A program made the translations under genes and the position numbers. The notes below the pieces were generated by a model. That model worked only from the letters and a program-made list of their open reading frames with translations. It was not told where the DNA came from and made no database searches. From the NCBI GenBank assembly GCA_022495005.1, contig JAGYXB010001095.1, positions 806,001 to 870,000 of the forward strand: DNA of 64,000 bases. Reading direction: 5' to 3'. This DNA is from Rhyacophila brunnea (taxonomy: Eukaryota > Arthropoda > Insecta > Trichoptera > Rhyacophilidae). Positions 1-10,645 of the stretch are shown here, piece by piece. The first letter of the stretch is position 1, and each line of letters opens with the position of its first letter.

Positions 1-7
1 TAAATAT

Positions 8-248
8 TATTTTTTTTCCCGACCATGTCCGATCCTATAGGATCATATGGGCCTCCACAGAGGGGAGGTTTGTATTGGCAGATTTTGTTTTTTACGAGAA
101 ATGGATGTCAGTCACTTGTTCAACCTATTAGGTCCATATCCTGACACACACAAGTTGAAAAACAATATGTGTACTTGCCAGACCCAGAATTCGAACCTGG
201 GACCCACGGCTTTATAGTCCAACGCGTAAGCCGCGTGGCCACCGTGGG
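8..248 (-). mobile_element. tRNA-derived SINE (SINE-A), reverse copy
   Basis: Read on the minus strand, the head at about 170-248 has a pol III box A-like stretch (GTGGCCACGCGG) and a box B (GGTTCGAATTC), as in a Leu/Ser-type tRNA. A body follows that recurs at 22.6, 30.6 and 32.2 kb, with shared words such as CCTAATAGGTTGAGCAAGTG. It ends at GGATCGGACATGGTCGGG and a short A-rich tail (T-run at 8-17). AATATTA occurs on both flanks and may be part of a TSD, but the window edge prevents a check. It has no coding capacity. Confidence 0.85.
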
Positions 249-419
249 TGTCAATATTAAATTTAAGGTACTTATTAATATTATGATATGCTGAATAAAC
301 TTTAATGTTCTTATATTATTATATTTAAATAAAAATAAAAAGAAAAGTGTTAAATTTTGATATCATATGGCATTTATACATATTTATAAAAAAAGTGTGA
401 TTGGGCCAATTATGGTTTC

Positions 420-840
420 CTTTTCCCTCCTACCTCTAATCCCCAGATATTGCTGCAAGACCAGGAAACCAGCAGTTACGGGTTCATCACTCGACCTTGA
501 TTGTAGTTATAGGCAGTTACTTCAAGACAGTGGACGCTCCTAGGCTTGTTAAAGCCAAGACTATATCGCACCATACGATATGACCGAAGTCGCGTTAACC
601 ACAGAGTAACTCATCCAAAACGCATCTGTTCGACCTTCGTTGCGCTAAATCTGATATGTGATATCCTGAAGTTTTCATCATCATTTATCCCAAAACACAA
701 GTGAAACCGTGAGAGTGACATTCCGAACCGTCAGTTTACCAGTGCGTGAGTGAGTGAACATCAAACCAGCTCCAGCACGCCAGCCCTCTGAACATAAAAA
801 TGTGTTTAAACTCCCCTCCTCCCAGATCCGTAGTCCACAA
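420..840. other. GC-richer island, unidentified
   Basis: This stretch is clearly richer in G+C and CpG than its surroundings but has no long open frame. I see no terminal repeats and no second copy in the window. It could be an unrecognised transposon 5' region, an untranslated exon or conserved non-coding DNA. Confidence 0.3.
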
Positions 841-899
841 GCATCTTTAAATTACAATCCACTGCAAAAAGCACATCCAGAGTGTGTCACTTGAAAATC

Positions 900-1478
900 T
901 ATTTAACTCAGTATAAATATATTAATGATCATTTTCGAAATAACTTTCTTTGCCTATGTTAGATTATTACAATAAATTCGAATTTATAAAGTTTACCTCT
1001 CATTATTGATAAAAGAAACTAGTTTACCCATTTCCACAGAAACGAATTCAACCGGGGATTTTATTACACGCAATTGACATAAGTAACTGATTCACTAAAA
1101 AATTTTAATCCAAAGAGTTCAAACCAGTTATAAAATTATTAAATTATACCAAAATCTATAAAAGATACGTATTTATCACAAATTGATTATAATACTTATA
1201 TATTTTTTAATTAATTAATAATTCCACAGAAGAAACAGTAGGCAGATCATGCGTTGTTAAAAGAGAGTAAAATAAAGTAGAGATTGCTAATATTATATAC
1301 TTTCATCTTTTATAGTAGATTTTGTAAACGTGAAATTGTTGATTTTTTTCTTGATTGATTGCGTCGAATCGCAACGTTAACGTTACAACATTGCGTCACT
1401 AATTATTACACCACTAGATATGAGGAGATAAGGGAGCCAATTATACACTTTTGTAGACCACGTGGGTTTGCTATAGTT
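900..1478. other. AT-rich stretch, nothing recognised
   Basis: AT-rich DNA with short homopolymer runs. No open frame, repeat or RNA signature was seen. Confidence 0.5.
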
Positions 1479-1507
1479 TTAACCTAACCTAACCAAACCT
1501 AGCCTAA
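1479..1507. repeat. Degenerate CCTAA tract (insect telomere-like)
   Basis: About five CCTAA-like units in a row (two perfect tandem units, then CCAAA and GCCTAA variants). CCTAA/TTAGG is the usual insect telomere unit. The tract is so short that it could equally be chance or a transposon terminus. Confidence 0.4.
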
Positions 1508-1584
1508 TGTGTTTTTTTCTAAGAAAACTAGATTGACGTGGAAGGTCACCGAATATCATCCGCATGGTGTATAATCAGAGATAC

Positions 1585-1692
1585 ATTATCCTGGCATGAC
1601 ATGGGAAGATGCAAAAAGACTCGTGAACAATGATTCTTTAAGTCGCCGCTTGGTGTCCAAATACTCCATTCCGGAAGCGGACATGGTTTGAA
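1585..1692 (+). pseudogene. Possible LINE ORF2 carboxy-terminal scrap
   Basis: One frame reads GMTWEDAKRLVNNDSLSRRL followed by about ten more open residues. The W-(E/D)-DA-x-R-L pattern resembles the extreme end of RTE-like LINE proteins. A weaker similar string (TWHDARILASN) is at about 27,890. There is no upstream reverse transcriptase domain, so this is at best a dead fragment. Confidence 0.3.
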
Positions 1693-1699
1693 TTGTTTC

Positions 1700-2140
1700 A
1701 TTTCGTTTTACGATCTCTAGTGTGATTTGCGCTACAAGTAAGTCGAAGTGATTCTAATTTCACCTGAACGTCCTTCATTCGACGCCTTTGTAATAATTCT
1801 GCTAGTTATTTTTTAAACGCGCCATCTCCAATACTTTATATAAACAACGCTGATCGGAATTCAAATTTATGTATTTTCTTTTTGTTATTCTTTTCTCTGC
1901 TCTCTCTTACACTAGTATGTTCACGTTTCAATAATAACACTGATTATAATATAATAGTATATATTTTTTATTGTGGAAATGATAACTTATACGTTTATAA
2001 TCATTATTATTCTTTTTTATTTTTCATTTCTGATTTTATGTCATCACTATTACATAATATATGTACAAGTATATACTTTTACTATCTTTATTAAAATATT
2101 TTTCATTCGACATTTTTACTATTTTTATTTTTAAACGTTT
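1700..2140. other. AT-rich stretch, nothing recognised
   Basis: Contains only a 70-residue open frame of low-complexity hydrophobic composition (1882-2094), which looks like an AT-rich chance frame. Confidence 0.5.
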
Positions 2141-2146
2141 AGGCGC

Positions 2147-2230
2147 GTAACGATTAGGTGGCCATTAGATATAATTAGCATGCTATTTAAATGTGGTAAT
2201 TAATTAGTAATTATCTAGTCAGCAGTCAAT
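2147..2230 (+). repeat. Interspersed repeat R1, copy 1
   Basis: Shares GGCCATTAGATATAATTAGC and the following AATTAATTAGTAATTAT block with copies at 8631-8690 and, inverted, 31438-31560. The third copy lies as an extra block inside a hAT element, suggesting R1 is itself mobile. Ends are unresolved. Confidence 0.7.
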
Positions 2231-3017
2231 ATGGTAATGGTATAATAAAAAATAGAACAACAATACTAACTAAAGAAGGATCATTATAATTATTTATCTT
2301 TTGTAAAATGGAATTAGGTATACCAAGCAAAATTAATATAATTCGATATTTAATATTAGTATAGCTGGTATTAGTCAAATAAACTGATCAATCATATTTA
2401 TTTACTGAAGCAATCCACGTCTGATTAATAATGTTCATAGAAAATCTTCTATATTCGTGGAACTCTCGTTCGTTGTTACGTGATTTCGAAAACAATTTAA
2501 CTATAATATTTTGTCGATCCATTTCCATAAAGAAATTTGAAATTATAATCGTTTTATTTTAAAATACCTACCAGATATATTTTCCATAAAAAAAAAGAAT
2601 AATAATTCTTTCACTCTACGCCTCTGCATATGTCTCTAGAGTGGCTTCATTTCTCGTTACATTAAGCATAATGAGCGAAATTGATTGGTCGTCTGAAATC
2701 GCGCTATTTCATTTGTATGTCTCCCGTTCCCCCTCATCTTGCACTGGGTGAAACATTTTTTTTCGCTTCGAGCATGGTCTTGATTAGATTCTTATTTACG
2801 CGATGCTTTTATCAAGTGAACGGAGAGAATGCTCATTTTTATTGAAATATACATGGACAACTGGATATTGTGAAGTTTAATATCTATCGCCTCGTATTTC
2901 GGATACTAATACATATATTGGTTTGAACATGAAATGATCTATTAATGTAAAATCAACCTGTCATTTTATCAATGAATACGAAAAAAGGTGTGTAAAATCA
3001 TCGAGAAATATATATTA
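2231..3017. other. AT-rich stretch, nothing recognised
   Basis: A modestly GC-richer patch at 2610-2780 has no second copy and no open frame. The rest is AT-rich and featureless. Confidence 0.4.
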
Positions 3018-3072
3018 TTATATGGCAAGATATATCTCATCTTAATCCATATAATAAGTTTCAAATGCTTAG
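3018..3072 (-). repeat. Fragment of repeat R5
   Basis: The block around ATATCTCATCTTAATCCAT matches, in reverse, the middle of the R5 element seen at 38998-39415 and 51574-52152. Confidence 0.5.
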
Positions 3073-3074
3073 GA

Positions 3075-3640
3075 CATCTCTCAGCATCAGCCTCAAAATG
3101 ATTCCATGTTCTAATTGGAAAGAGAGGTGATCTTCCTATTTGGTTATATACACATAACTATTCAACCATTGCTGACTGAAGAGGAAAGCCGATACATTTC
3201 ATCGCTGGTCCTACTTTCTCGCCCTCCCGTTCTCTATGGATGACCTGTCATTGCCTGTCATTGTCTATAGAGTGCTCAAACTGACTGGCGTCTGTCGTGT
3301 TCACTTGTTGGAGTATTTTTAGTTTCAGATTTCTTTCAGATTATTTTAACGTATCTTGGAGACCTTAGAGTTCATCAGATTTAGTGGTTCTGTGTTATTA
3401 ATAATTGGAAGTGACGATAAACGTAAATAAACTTCTTTTGTGTATAATAATATCAGACGTTTGTCAATGTGACAGTCGATACTAAACGACAATAACTAAT
3501 AACCTTTTATACTCTTCAGTCATTATAGAATACCAAACTCTGCTTGCAAGTTTTTTTTTATCAATAAATAGTATGGCAGTGGACCACTCGTTGCTTGTGC
3601 AACAAGTTATGATAAGGCTTTATCAATCTAAAGATGGCGG
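3075..3640. other. Intergenic DNA with a two-unit tandem repeat
   Basis: CCTGTCATTG is repeated twice in tandem at about 3246-3265. Otherwise nothing was recognised. Confidence 0.4.
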
Positions 3641-3995
3641 TGATTTAACTCATTATTTCGTTGTACCTAGTCACACAAGTATTTTGAATATATTAGATTG
3701 ATTAGGACGAGATATGCCTATCTTGCCGGCAACACCGAGTTGAGTCCCGTTTATTTGGGACTTTCCAGTGACTAGGAATGCACAAACTATATAATTTGAT
3801 TTTTTACGGCGTATTGAAAACCTGTGTAATTAAAAATCTATACAAAATATTAAATACGATAATTTCAATATTAAATGTTATATTTTTCCTGAATTGTAAT
3901 AGTTCTGTTTATTACTGTTTTGTTTTGTCACCGTTCTGTTTCATGTTCTGTTATATCACGTTCCATTTATTCATGGAACCCATTATTATATTAGA
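3640..3995 (+). mobile_element. R5 element, 5'-truncated copy
   Basis: It contains the R5 core (CGGCAACACCGAGTTGAGTC), the ACGGCGTATTGAAAA block, and the terminal series of TGTTCTG/TTTTGTC motifs ending in CATGGAACC. It matches 51574-52152 and the reverse of 38998-39415. The left terminus with its AACAGAAC motifs is missing. The 80-residue open frame here (3778-4020) is an AT-rich chance frame inside the repeat. Confidence 0.7.
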
Positions 3996-4019
3996 AACTA
4001 TACCGAAATTTCTCACTTA

Positions 4020-4575
4020 AAGTAGCTAATTGATATTCTACATAGTAAATAAATATTTTGTTTTTTCCATTAAATGTATTCTTTACATTCACATGCCATC
4101 CCCTATCGACGGCTTCAATCAAATGGGCAACGTCTGAAAAGTTCTGCACACTATCCTGAAAACCTGAATACTACAGTACCTGGGCCTTATTATGTGAAGA
4201 CGAAATTCCCCAATTTGTCATCCAACGAAATATCAATGATAACCTTAGCAGAGGACGACTCCACATTTTGGGACATAAGAACCTTATATAATTAATACAA
4301 GTACAGCTTCATGCTTGGTTCACCTAACTGTGCCGATAACTGTGATAGAACAAAAATCACCCTGATCGTGACCGACCTTCGACTCAAGGAATGGCACGAT
4401 AAGAAGAAGAATAATGACATCGGAGTGTCCTCCCTGTGTAATATTGCTATTTATGAACATAATATTATATCGCATTCATACTGCCTGCTGATCGCCGACG
4501 TATTTAGGCGAGCCTACGTAACATTAAATAATATCAGCATATTGATTGGACAACGGGACCGCGGAATAAGCTTAG
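4020..4575 (+). other. GC-richer segment with two unrecognised open frames
   Basis: Two open frames follow each other on the plus strand: 4074-4295 (73 residues, containing PYYVKTKFPNLSSNEISMI) and one starting at 4311 whose part up to about 4560 lies outside the neighbouring transposon. They are hydrophilic and compositionally more protein-like than most short frames here, but I recognise no domain. The second runs on into the hAT element at 4580, so its end is not natural. Could be a decayed exon or an unknown transposon fragment. Confidence 0.2.
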
Positions 4576-4579
4576 AGAT

Positions 4580-5074
4580 CAGAGTATTGGAGCGGAGCTC
4601 GGAGCAGGAGCACTGGAGCAATGGGATTTCACCCGGAGCAGGAACGGAGCCGGAGCACCGAAAATTTGTAGTGCTCCACTGCTCCGGATGTCTTTTTTAT
4701 TATTAAATTTTCGTCCTAAAATCCAATGAAAATAGTATATTTTGACACTTTGCAACACTGGAATTATTTGAAATATGGCAACACTGCCAAGTGATATCAA
4801 GCCTCACTTTTTTGACAGAATAGGTAAATAATGAGAGACGATTTGCTGTCGGTTTTTTTTTAATAGAATTAATAATGAAAATGACGATTATTTTAAAACT
4901 ACTTATTTTTTTATCTTTTCAACATTTGTATACTTACATATAGTACTTATTAAATGTTTTACCCGGAGCGGAGCAGACCCTGGGACGGAGCCGGAGGAAG
5001 TATTAGGTCCCGGAGCAAAGCTGGAGCGTAGCTGGAGCGGAGCAACTCAAAAAAGGGTCTGCTCCAACGCTTTG
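4580..5074. mobile_element. Non-autonomous hAT-type element with GGAGC motifs
   Basis: The left end CAGAGTATTGGAGCGGAGC is matched in inverted form by the right end (reverse complement CAAAGCGTTGGAGCAGACC). The flanks give an 8-bp TSD at 6 of 8 positions (TTAGAGAT at 4572-4579, TTAGGGAC at 5075-5082). Numerous GGAGC motifs lie just inside both ends, which is typical of hAT subterminal transposase-binding repeats. The 495 bp in between code for nothing recognisable. Element ends, TSD length and internal motifs agree, so the class is fairly secure. Confidence 0.75.
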
Positions 5075-5082
5075 TTAGGGAC

Positions 5083-6069
5083 GTCCGCTCGCGAGAAAAG
5101 TTTTAGTTCAGTCATGATTCGAAAATTATTGAACCAATATTGGTGAAACCTGCAAAGCTTATATATTCAATTCATGCTGCTCCAACCTACGTCAAAACAA
5201 CGCACTTGCAACAAAGTATGACGTGAAGAAGCGTACGCCCATAAATAAAACAATCAATAATACGAATCAGTCTATTATTTTTATTAAGGTAATATGTATA
5301 TATTTTTGATGGAAAAATATTTTAATAATATAAATTTATCTCACATCTTCATATGAATCCAATGGAAAACATCCATCTTGATGAAACTTGTCATGTAATA
5401 TTATAAAAATTATAAAATAAATACATTAAATTAAAAAAATTTAACGAATCAGTGTATTGTTTTATTAATTGTGTATACTGTCTTATTTTTTTTTCTTCAT
5501 ATAAATACAAGTCGACAAGATTTTAAATTGTGAATAAACATAATCGTATATTCGGCCTATGCAATTTATGGCTATAATTTCAAGAACAGATTAAGCTACG
5601 ACTTGAATCGAGACGAAATTATTATTCTATTGAGAGAAATTATTATATCAAGAGAATAAAATTGCCCTCCGAGTAAATTGTTTTTTTTTTTTTTTTTAAT
5701 TAGTTTTATAATATGGCGAGTTATACTTTCAAATATTCGTTAAAAATGAAATATTGCGTGCCAAATGCAAGAACATTAATTATTATTCCTCACAATATAC
5801 AAAACGAGTATTTCTTTTTAAATTAAAAAAATAAACAAATTTACTTTCTGTGTGATTACAAAATATGAACTCGGTATTACGAGACGTTATTATAAATTAC
5901 GCAGAGAAATAAACAATTACCCTTGATTTAATTTACGTAAATTTAATGAAACATATTGTCCTAATGACTTTCGTATTAGGTATTAAAAATATGATTTAAC
6001 ACTATATGAAACTGTAATATTCCAACCTTAAATTAGCATACAAATATTTTTGTAGTAATTTACGCTAAA
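5083..6069. other. AT-rich stretch, nothing recognised
   Basis: Long AT-rich stretch with several poly-A/T runs (for example 5681-5698). No gene, repeat ends or RNA signature found. Confidence 0.5.
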
Positions 6070-6071
6070 TA

Positions 6072-7352
6072 CGAGGGTGGGTCAATAAGTCCTTAGAAAA
6101 GCCGACAGGTGGCGCGACTAGTACTGTAAGCGGTTTGTTTTCATGCAGCGGCACTACCGATTCAGTATGCTGCGAAGTTTCAATCAGATTGGTCGGGTTG
6201 TTGTGTTTCTCGTACATTTAAAAAAAAAATTTGCTTGTGGAAAATGGAAAAATGGAAAATGGAGAAAATTGAGTTTAGAGCCGTTATTAAACATTTTAAT
6301 ATAAAAGGGTTAACAGCAAAGGAAATAAAAAATGAGTTGGATTTAGTTCACGGCATATCTGCTCCTTCACTTGCAACCATTTATAACTGGTTAAATGAAT
6401 TTAAACGTGGTCGTACATCAACAAAGGATGAACCACGCTCAGGACGTCCTGTAGAGGTGACTACACCAGAAATGATCAATAAAATCCACGATATGGTGTT
6501 AAGGGACCGAAGATTAAAGTTGAGTGAGATAATTGAGGTTACAGGGATCTCAAAAGGTAGCGTCATTTCTATTTTACATGACAAATTGGGCATGAAAAAT
6601 ATTTCTGCAAGATGGGTGCCGCGTTTGCTCACAGTCGACAATAAACGCAATAGGGTGGTGGCCTCTAAAGCCCTGTTGTCGCTCATGCAACGCAATCCGG
6701 ATGAATTTTTTCATCGCTTTGTGACTGTGGATGAAACATGGATACATCACTATACTCCCGAGACGAAAGAACAGTCAAAGCAGTGGATTGCGAAGGCAAA
6801 CCATGTCCAAAGAAGGCGAAACCGTAAAATCAGCTGGTAAGGTTATGGCTACTGTATTTTGGGATGCACGTGAAATTATTTTCGTTGACTATTTGGAAAA
6901 AGGAACAACAATAACAGGGGATTATTATGCATCTTTATTGGACCAGCTAAAAAACAAAATTGAAGAAAAACGGCCTCATTTAAAACAGGAAAAAAATCCT
7001 CTTTCATCAGGACAATGCCCGTGTTCACACATGTTTACGATCAATGGCTAAAATTGAAGAATTGAAGTTCGAATTGGTCGACCACCCACCGTATTTGCCA
7101 GATTTAGCCCCCAGTGACTTTTTTCTTTTCCCAAACTTAAAAAAATGGCTAAGTGGACAACGTTTTTTTTCAAATGAAGAAGTCATCGATCGACAAATGC
7201 TTATTTTGAGGACCTTCCGAAAACTTATTTTTCTGACGGTTTAAAAAAAATTGAGAAACGTCTAACCAAGTGTATTGAGCTCCAAGGAGATTATGTTGAG
7301 AAATAAAAACTGTTTTAATGCTTTTTTCTAAGGAATTATTGACCCACCCTCG
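6072..7352 (+). mobile_element. mariner transposon, full length, inactive
   Basis: Terminal inverted repeats of about 25 bp begin CGAGGGTGGGTCAATAAGTC; the right end differs at one base within that stretch. The element is flanked by TA on both sides (6070-6071 and 7353-7354), the mariner target. Its length, 1281 bp, is normal for mariner. It holds a single, frameshifted transposase gene. Both ends are intact, so it could be moved in trans by a related transposase, but it cannot make its own. Confidence 0.97.
6235..7306 (+). pseudogene. mariner transposase, frameshifted (DD34D)
   Basis: The first 185 or so residues are intact: an N-terminal helix-turn-helix region (LTAKEIKNELD, then SLATIYNWLNEFKRG), the GRP linker in EPRSGRPVEV, and the catalytic motif VTVDETWIHHY with the first Asp at 6730-6732. 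The frame then breaks at least four times: about 6796, 6818, 6990 (in an A-run) and 7197. Reading through, HQDNAP supplies the second Asp (7011-7013) and PDLAPSDFF the third (7116-7118), 35 codons apart, exactly the mariner DD34D spacing. The C-terminal block KKIEKRLTKCIELQG ends at the stop at 7304-7306. The start at 6235 is the first Met in frame. All three Asp codons survive; only the reading frame is lost. Subfamily not assigned. Confidence 0.95.
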
Positions 7353-7354
7353 TA

Positions 7355-8630
7355 TAATACCGCAACCTAAGAACCAGTGTATCTTAAGTTAAAAAAATAC
7401 TTAAACAAAAACGAAATTTTAGTTTGATGTAAATGGACTTAAGGTTGTATGCTTTTATATATTTTAAGTTTCTGTTATGGATAGACTCAGGAGGAGAATG
7501 TAGGTAATACTTTTTAAGTGCATATAAAATCTAAGCCTAACTCATCTTCAGGGGAAACATTGGACATATGACACACTGGCTCTAAATTATACATATATTT
7601 TACCATGTTCTCTATTAATTTTTGTATGTTAGCATAGTGCAGAATGATAATGCAATGTGATAGTACTACGAAAAAACCGAATTTTAATCCAGTGAAAAAA
7701 TGTTCATTATATTCATCATTTTCCCTTCATCACTTCATAATAATATACTTATTATTTTTTTAATTTTCATATTATATTGACATCACTAAAGCTTTATAAT
7801 TTTTAGGTATATATCTATATCTGAATTTTTAATGTCGAAGAAAATAAGCATATTTGTAAAGATTATCACAAATTAAATTAACTTTACTTATGATTTATGT
7901 TTTCTTTCATTATCATGTACCTTTCTCATTTCAGTGACTCAAAATTTGGTACAAATAAAACATCAACAAGAGTGAATATTATCAAACCAAATGAAAACTT
8001 ATTTGGTAGGTACCACAATAGAATGCATTGTAAAATGGTTATATTGGTTTGTATTTTTGTTGTTAACCTCTCTTTTACAACCCTCCTTTTCTAATAAATC
8101 AACAACTCATGATGAATTCGTCACATTATTAAAGTTGAAAATTGACATTTTAGTGTTTTAAATAACGCTTTATTGAATGATAATATCTCAAAGATTAATA
8201 AGAAAAATAAATATTTTTTAATTAAAAATAACCATATAATTAAAAAAAGATATGCTCGTAATATTAAAGCCTTATTTAATATATATTATAAAACATTTAA
8301 TTTGTCTATGAAATTTGATACCTATAGATTATTAATTGTGAAGGCCCATAATCAGGGAATTCAGAAATAATGAGAACTGAAATACCTAACGGGTAAGGAG
8401 TAACAGGTAACCGATCTCGAGTAAGGAAAAATCCGAGATAAACTTATGGGTCAGGAATACGTCATACGTCGAATACTGACAACTGCTCTCGGCTTATGCA
8501 TTGACGCTTATTTAATATTGGTGTATTACACATACTATTGCACTGCATAATGCGTGCTTCATTTTCGTAGGACACTCACACATCAAATCCTTTCCACGCG
8601 GACGGTACACCTGTTGTACACTAATTAATT
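7355..8630. other. AT-rich stretch, nothing recognised
   Basis: Only short, low-complexity frames (for example 7897-8094 and 8173-8370), which I take as chance. No repeat ends were seen. Confidence 0.5.
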
Positions 8631-8690
8631 GGCCATTCGATATAATTAGCATGTTATTTAAATAGTAATTAAATACTCCGCGGTCAATAA
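8631..8690 (+). repeat. Interspersed repeat R1, copy 2
   Basis: Matches 2147-2230 over GGCCATTCGATATAATTAGC and the following AT-rich block, with a deletion of about 15 bp. Just downstream, a 60-bp segment (AACCCTGCATCAAAATGTA...) occurs twice, at about 8697-8755 and 8871-8930. Confidence 0.65.
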
Positions 8691-8696
8691 GTTAAA

Positions 8697-8930
8697 AACC
8701 CTGCATCAAAATGTAGTGTATTGAATATTGTCTATCGGAATCCTATTTATTATCTGTTCTGTGACTGTCTCATACGTTGTGAAAATGGAGGGTTACCGGT
8801 TAGACAGGCCACGTCTCAATGATAGAAGAAATCAAAAGACTCATCTTTCTAAATTCTTCTCTAATTCAAAACCCTGCATCAAAATGTATTGTATTGAATA
8901 TTGCTTATCGGAATTCTATTTATTATCTAT
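8697..8930 (+). repeat. Local direct repeat, two units
   Basis: The string AACCCTGCATCAAAATGTA, followed by TGTATTGAATATTG and TATCGGAAT, occurs at about 8697 and again at about 8871, spaced about 174 bp apart. The intervening segment contains a 69-residue frame of no recognised family. Confidence 0.6.
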
Positions 8931-8934
8931 TCCG

Positions 8935-9600
8935 TGAACAAAATGATCTTATTAGGATGGCAAATGGTGAAAAAATAATTTTCTTTTTAACTTAAATTAA
9001 ATGACTCAAATATATATATTACGCATTTGTTAGTTGTATAAAAATATAAGCTTCGTATTCTATCCTTAGATGTATCTCGTAAAACTACAGTAGCACTGCG
9101 CCTTAATCTACACCTATGGCAACTTATACATAATTATAGTTATAGTGGCAACCCTACTGATATACTATGGAACAGTACGGCATGTTGGTACCTACTGCTT
9201 ATTTTGCTATGACTCTGTTGAAGTTTACGCGACAACAAATTACCCTGCGCAGAATCATCATTTTTATAGCCTCTAGCAATTGGAATCAATTACGCACGGC
9301 GCAGCGACTTAGTTCGCTTAAAGTGTTTCTCTGCATATTCTGGGCGTACATGTCTACGTCAACCGATGACATTTCATTGGGTCCAATTCAAATTTAATTA
9401 TGACGTGGGCTTATGACATTGGTCGGTAATATTTTGACAGAATATTGGTACTCTCTTCCACCGGAGTTTCTCCTGGGAGTTTGTAATTATTGATGGTTAC
9501 ATGTAAGTTGTACGTATGCAGTTCATCGTGGGACACTTATTCGTGCGCCGCAGTACGTGAAATATGAGTTCGTATAACATTTTATCAAATGACGAGTTCT
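8935..9600. other. Intergenic, one unrecognised short frame
   Basis: A 76-residue frame at 9167-9397 has no recognisable motif and I regard it as chance. 9420-9600 is slightly GC-richer without structure I can name. Confidence 0.35.
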
Positions 9601-9607
9601 TCGTCGA

Positions 9608-9731
9608 ATTGAAGTAGGGAGTAAAATGATGTTAACGCGCGTGCTTGAACATGTACCTACCGTTTAAAAAAAAATCGGTTAGGTACATGTTCAAACACGC
9701 GCGTTAATATCATTTTACTCCCTACTTCAAT
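9608..9731. repeat. Long hairpin, 55-bp arms, 12-nt spacer
   Basis: The left arm (9608-9662) reads ATTGAAGTAGGGAGTAAAAT onward. The right arm (9675-9731) is its reverse complement with about four differences. The spacer is an A-rich run at 9663-9674. The transcript would form a nearly perfect 55-bp stem. No TSD is obvious and I found no second copy here. It may be a foldback transposon, or a precursor of small RNAs if transcribed. Confidence 0.9.
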
Positions 9732-9734
9732 TAT

Positions 9735-9968
9735 AGTTTGTCAATTTATGGCTACGGCCGTATGTTGTAGCTTAACCACTGGGGAATGCCAAAAGAAATG
9801 GCGAATTTCAAAAAAACACTACCTTATTCTTAGGTCAATAATTATTATAAAGCAATCATTATTTGAAGGATGTTATCACACTTGAATGGTCAAAGACATA
9901 GCTTATAATGAGTATCTTTAGAATTATCTTCAAATGTGTTAATCTTGCCCATTTTTTGAATAACGAAA
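9735..9968. other. AT-rich stretch, nothing recognised
   Basis: No open frame, repeat ends or RNA signature seen. Confidence 0.4.
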
Positions 9969-10385
9969 TTCCTAATTCTTGTCAAATTTGGGATCAAAGA
10001 GATTATCAATATAATTTTTTAGTGTAAATATTTCACTATAATAATGTCAATATCAATTATACTGATGATTTTATAAATGCGTTTAAAAATTAATAAATGT
10101 AAAAAATTTTAACACCACTGCACATTTATGTACTGAAATATGACTATATTCCAAAACATTGGAGCGAGAGGTTTAAAAGAATACTATTTTATGTAATAAA
10201 AATACTTTATGCAGTCATCAAATGTTTAAAATAAATATGAGGGATAATAAGGCTTCAAAATTATTTTTTGTTATTAAAATTATATAAATAGATTATCTAC
10301 AACGTTTATGGTATGTCTAGGATCATGCTTTGAAAATAGAACAAAAGCTCCATTTTGACCTATGCTGAGCATGTCCCCCCTTAAT
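9969..10385 (+). repeat. Interspersed repeat R3, copy 1
   Basis: Highly similar over about 400 bp to 23648-24050, sharing GGGATCA-AGAGATTATCAATATAA, TTTAAAAGAATACTATTTTA and a GC-richer end GCTCCATTTTGACCTA followed by CCCCCC. A third, partial copy lies inverted at 14312-14455. The GC-rich end, present in all three, is probably a true element terminus. No coding capacity; superfamily not resolved. Confidence 0.85.
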
Positions 10386-10494
10386 ATAAAAATAGAGAGG
10401 TGAAAGAGATTATACAATATGTCGATTACCAAAATGAGATAAAAATATACTCAAAAATACACTAGAAAATGTTCTGTCTCAACGTGCATTTTTA

Positions 10495-10645
10495 AAAGTA
10501 GGATTTCGGTGGCTGGGGATACGTCCGGGAAATAAACACCATACCAACGGTTCAGAGGGCATTGTTATTCAGCGCACGAGACCAATAAGCGATACCTCTA
10601 AAACCGTTACTTAGCCTTTACTGGCCTGCAGATTTTCTTTTATTT
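10495..10645. other. GC-richer island, candidate conserved non-coding DNA
   Basis: Single-copy within the window, CpG-containing, no open frame and no inverted ends. Listed because it stands out from AT-rich surroundings; function unknown. Confidence 0.3.

Noticed and set aside
6381..6695. Minus-strand 104-residue frame
   Set aside because: Shadow of the mariner transposase on the plus strand.
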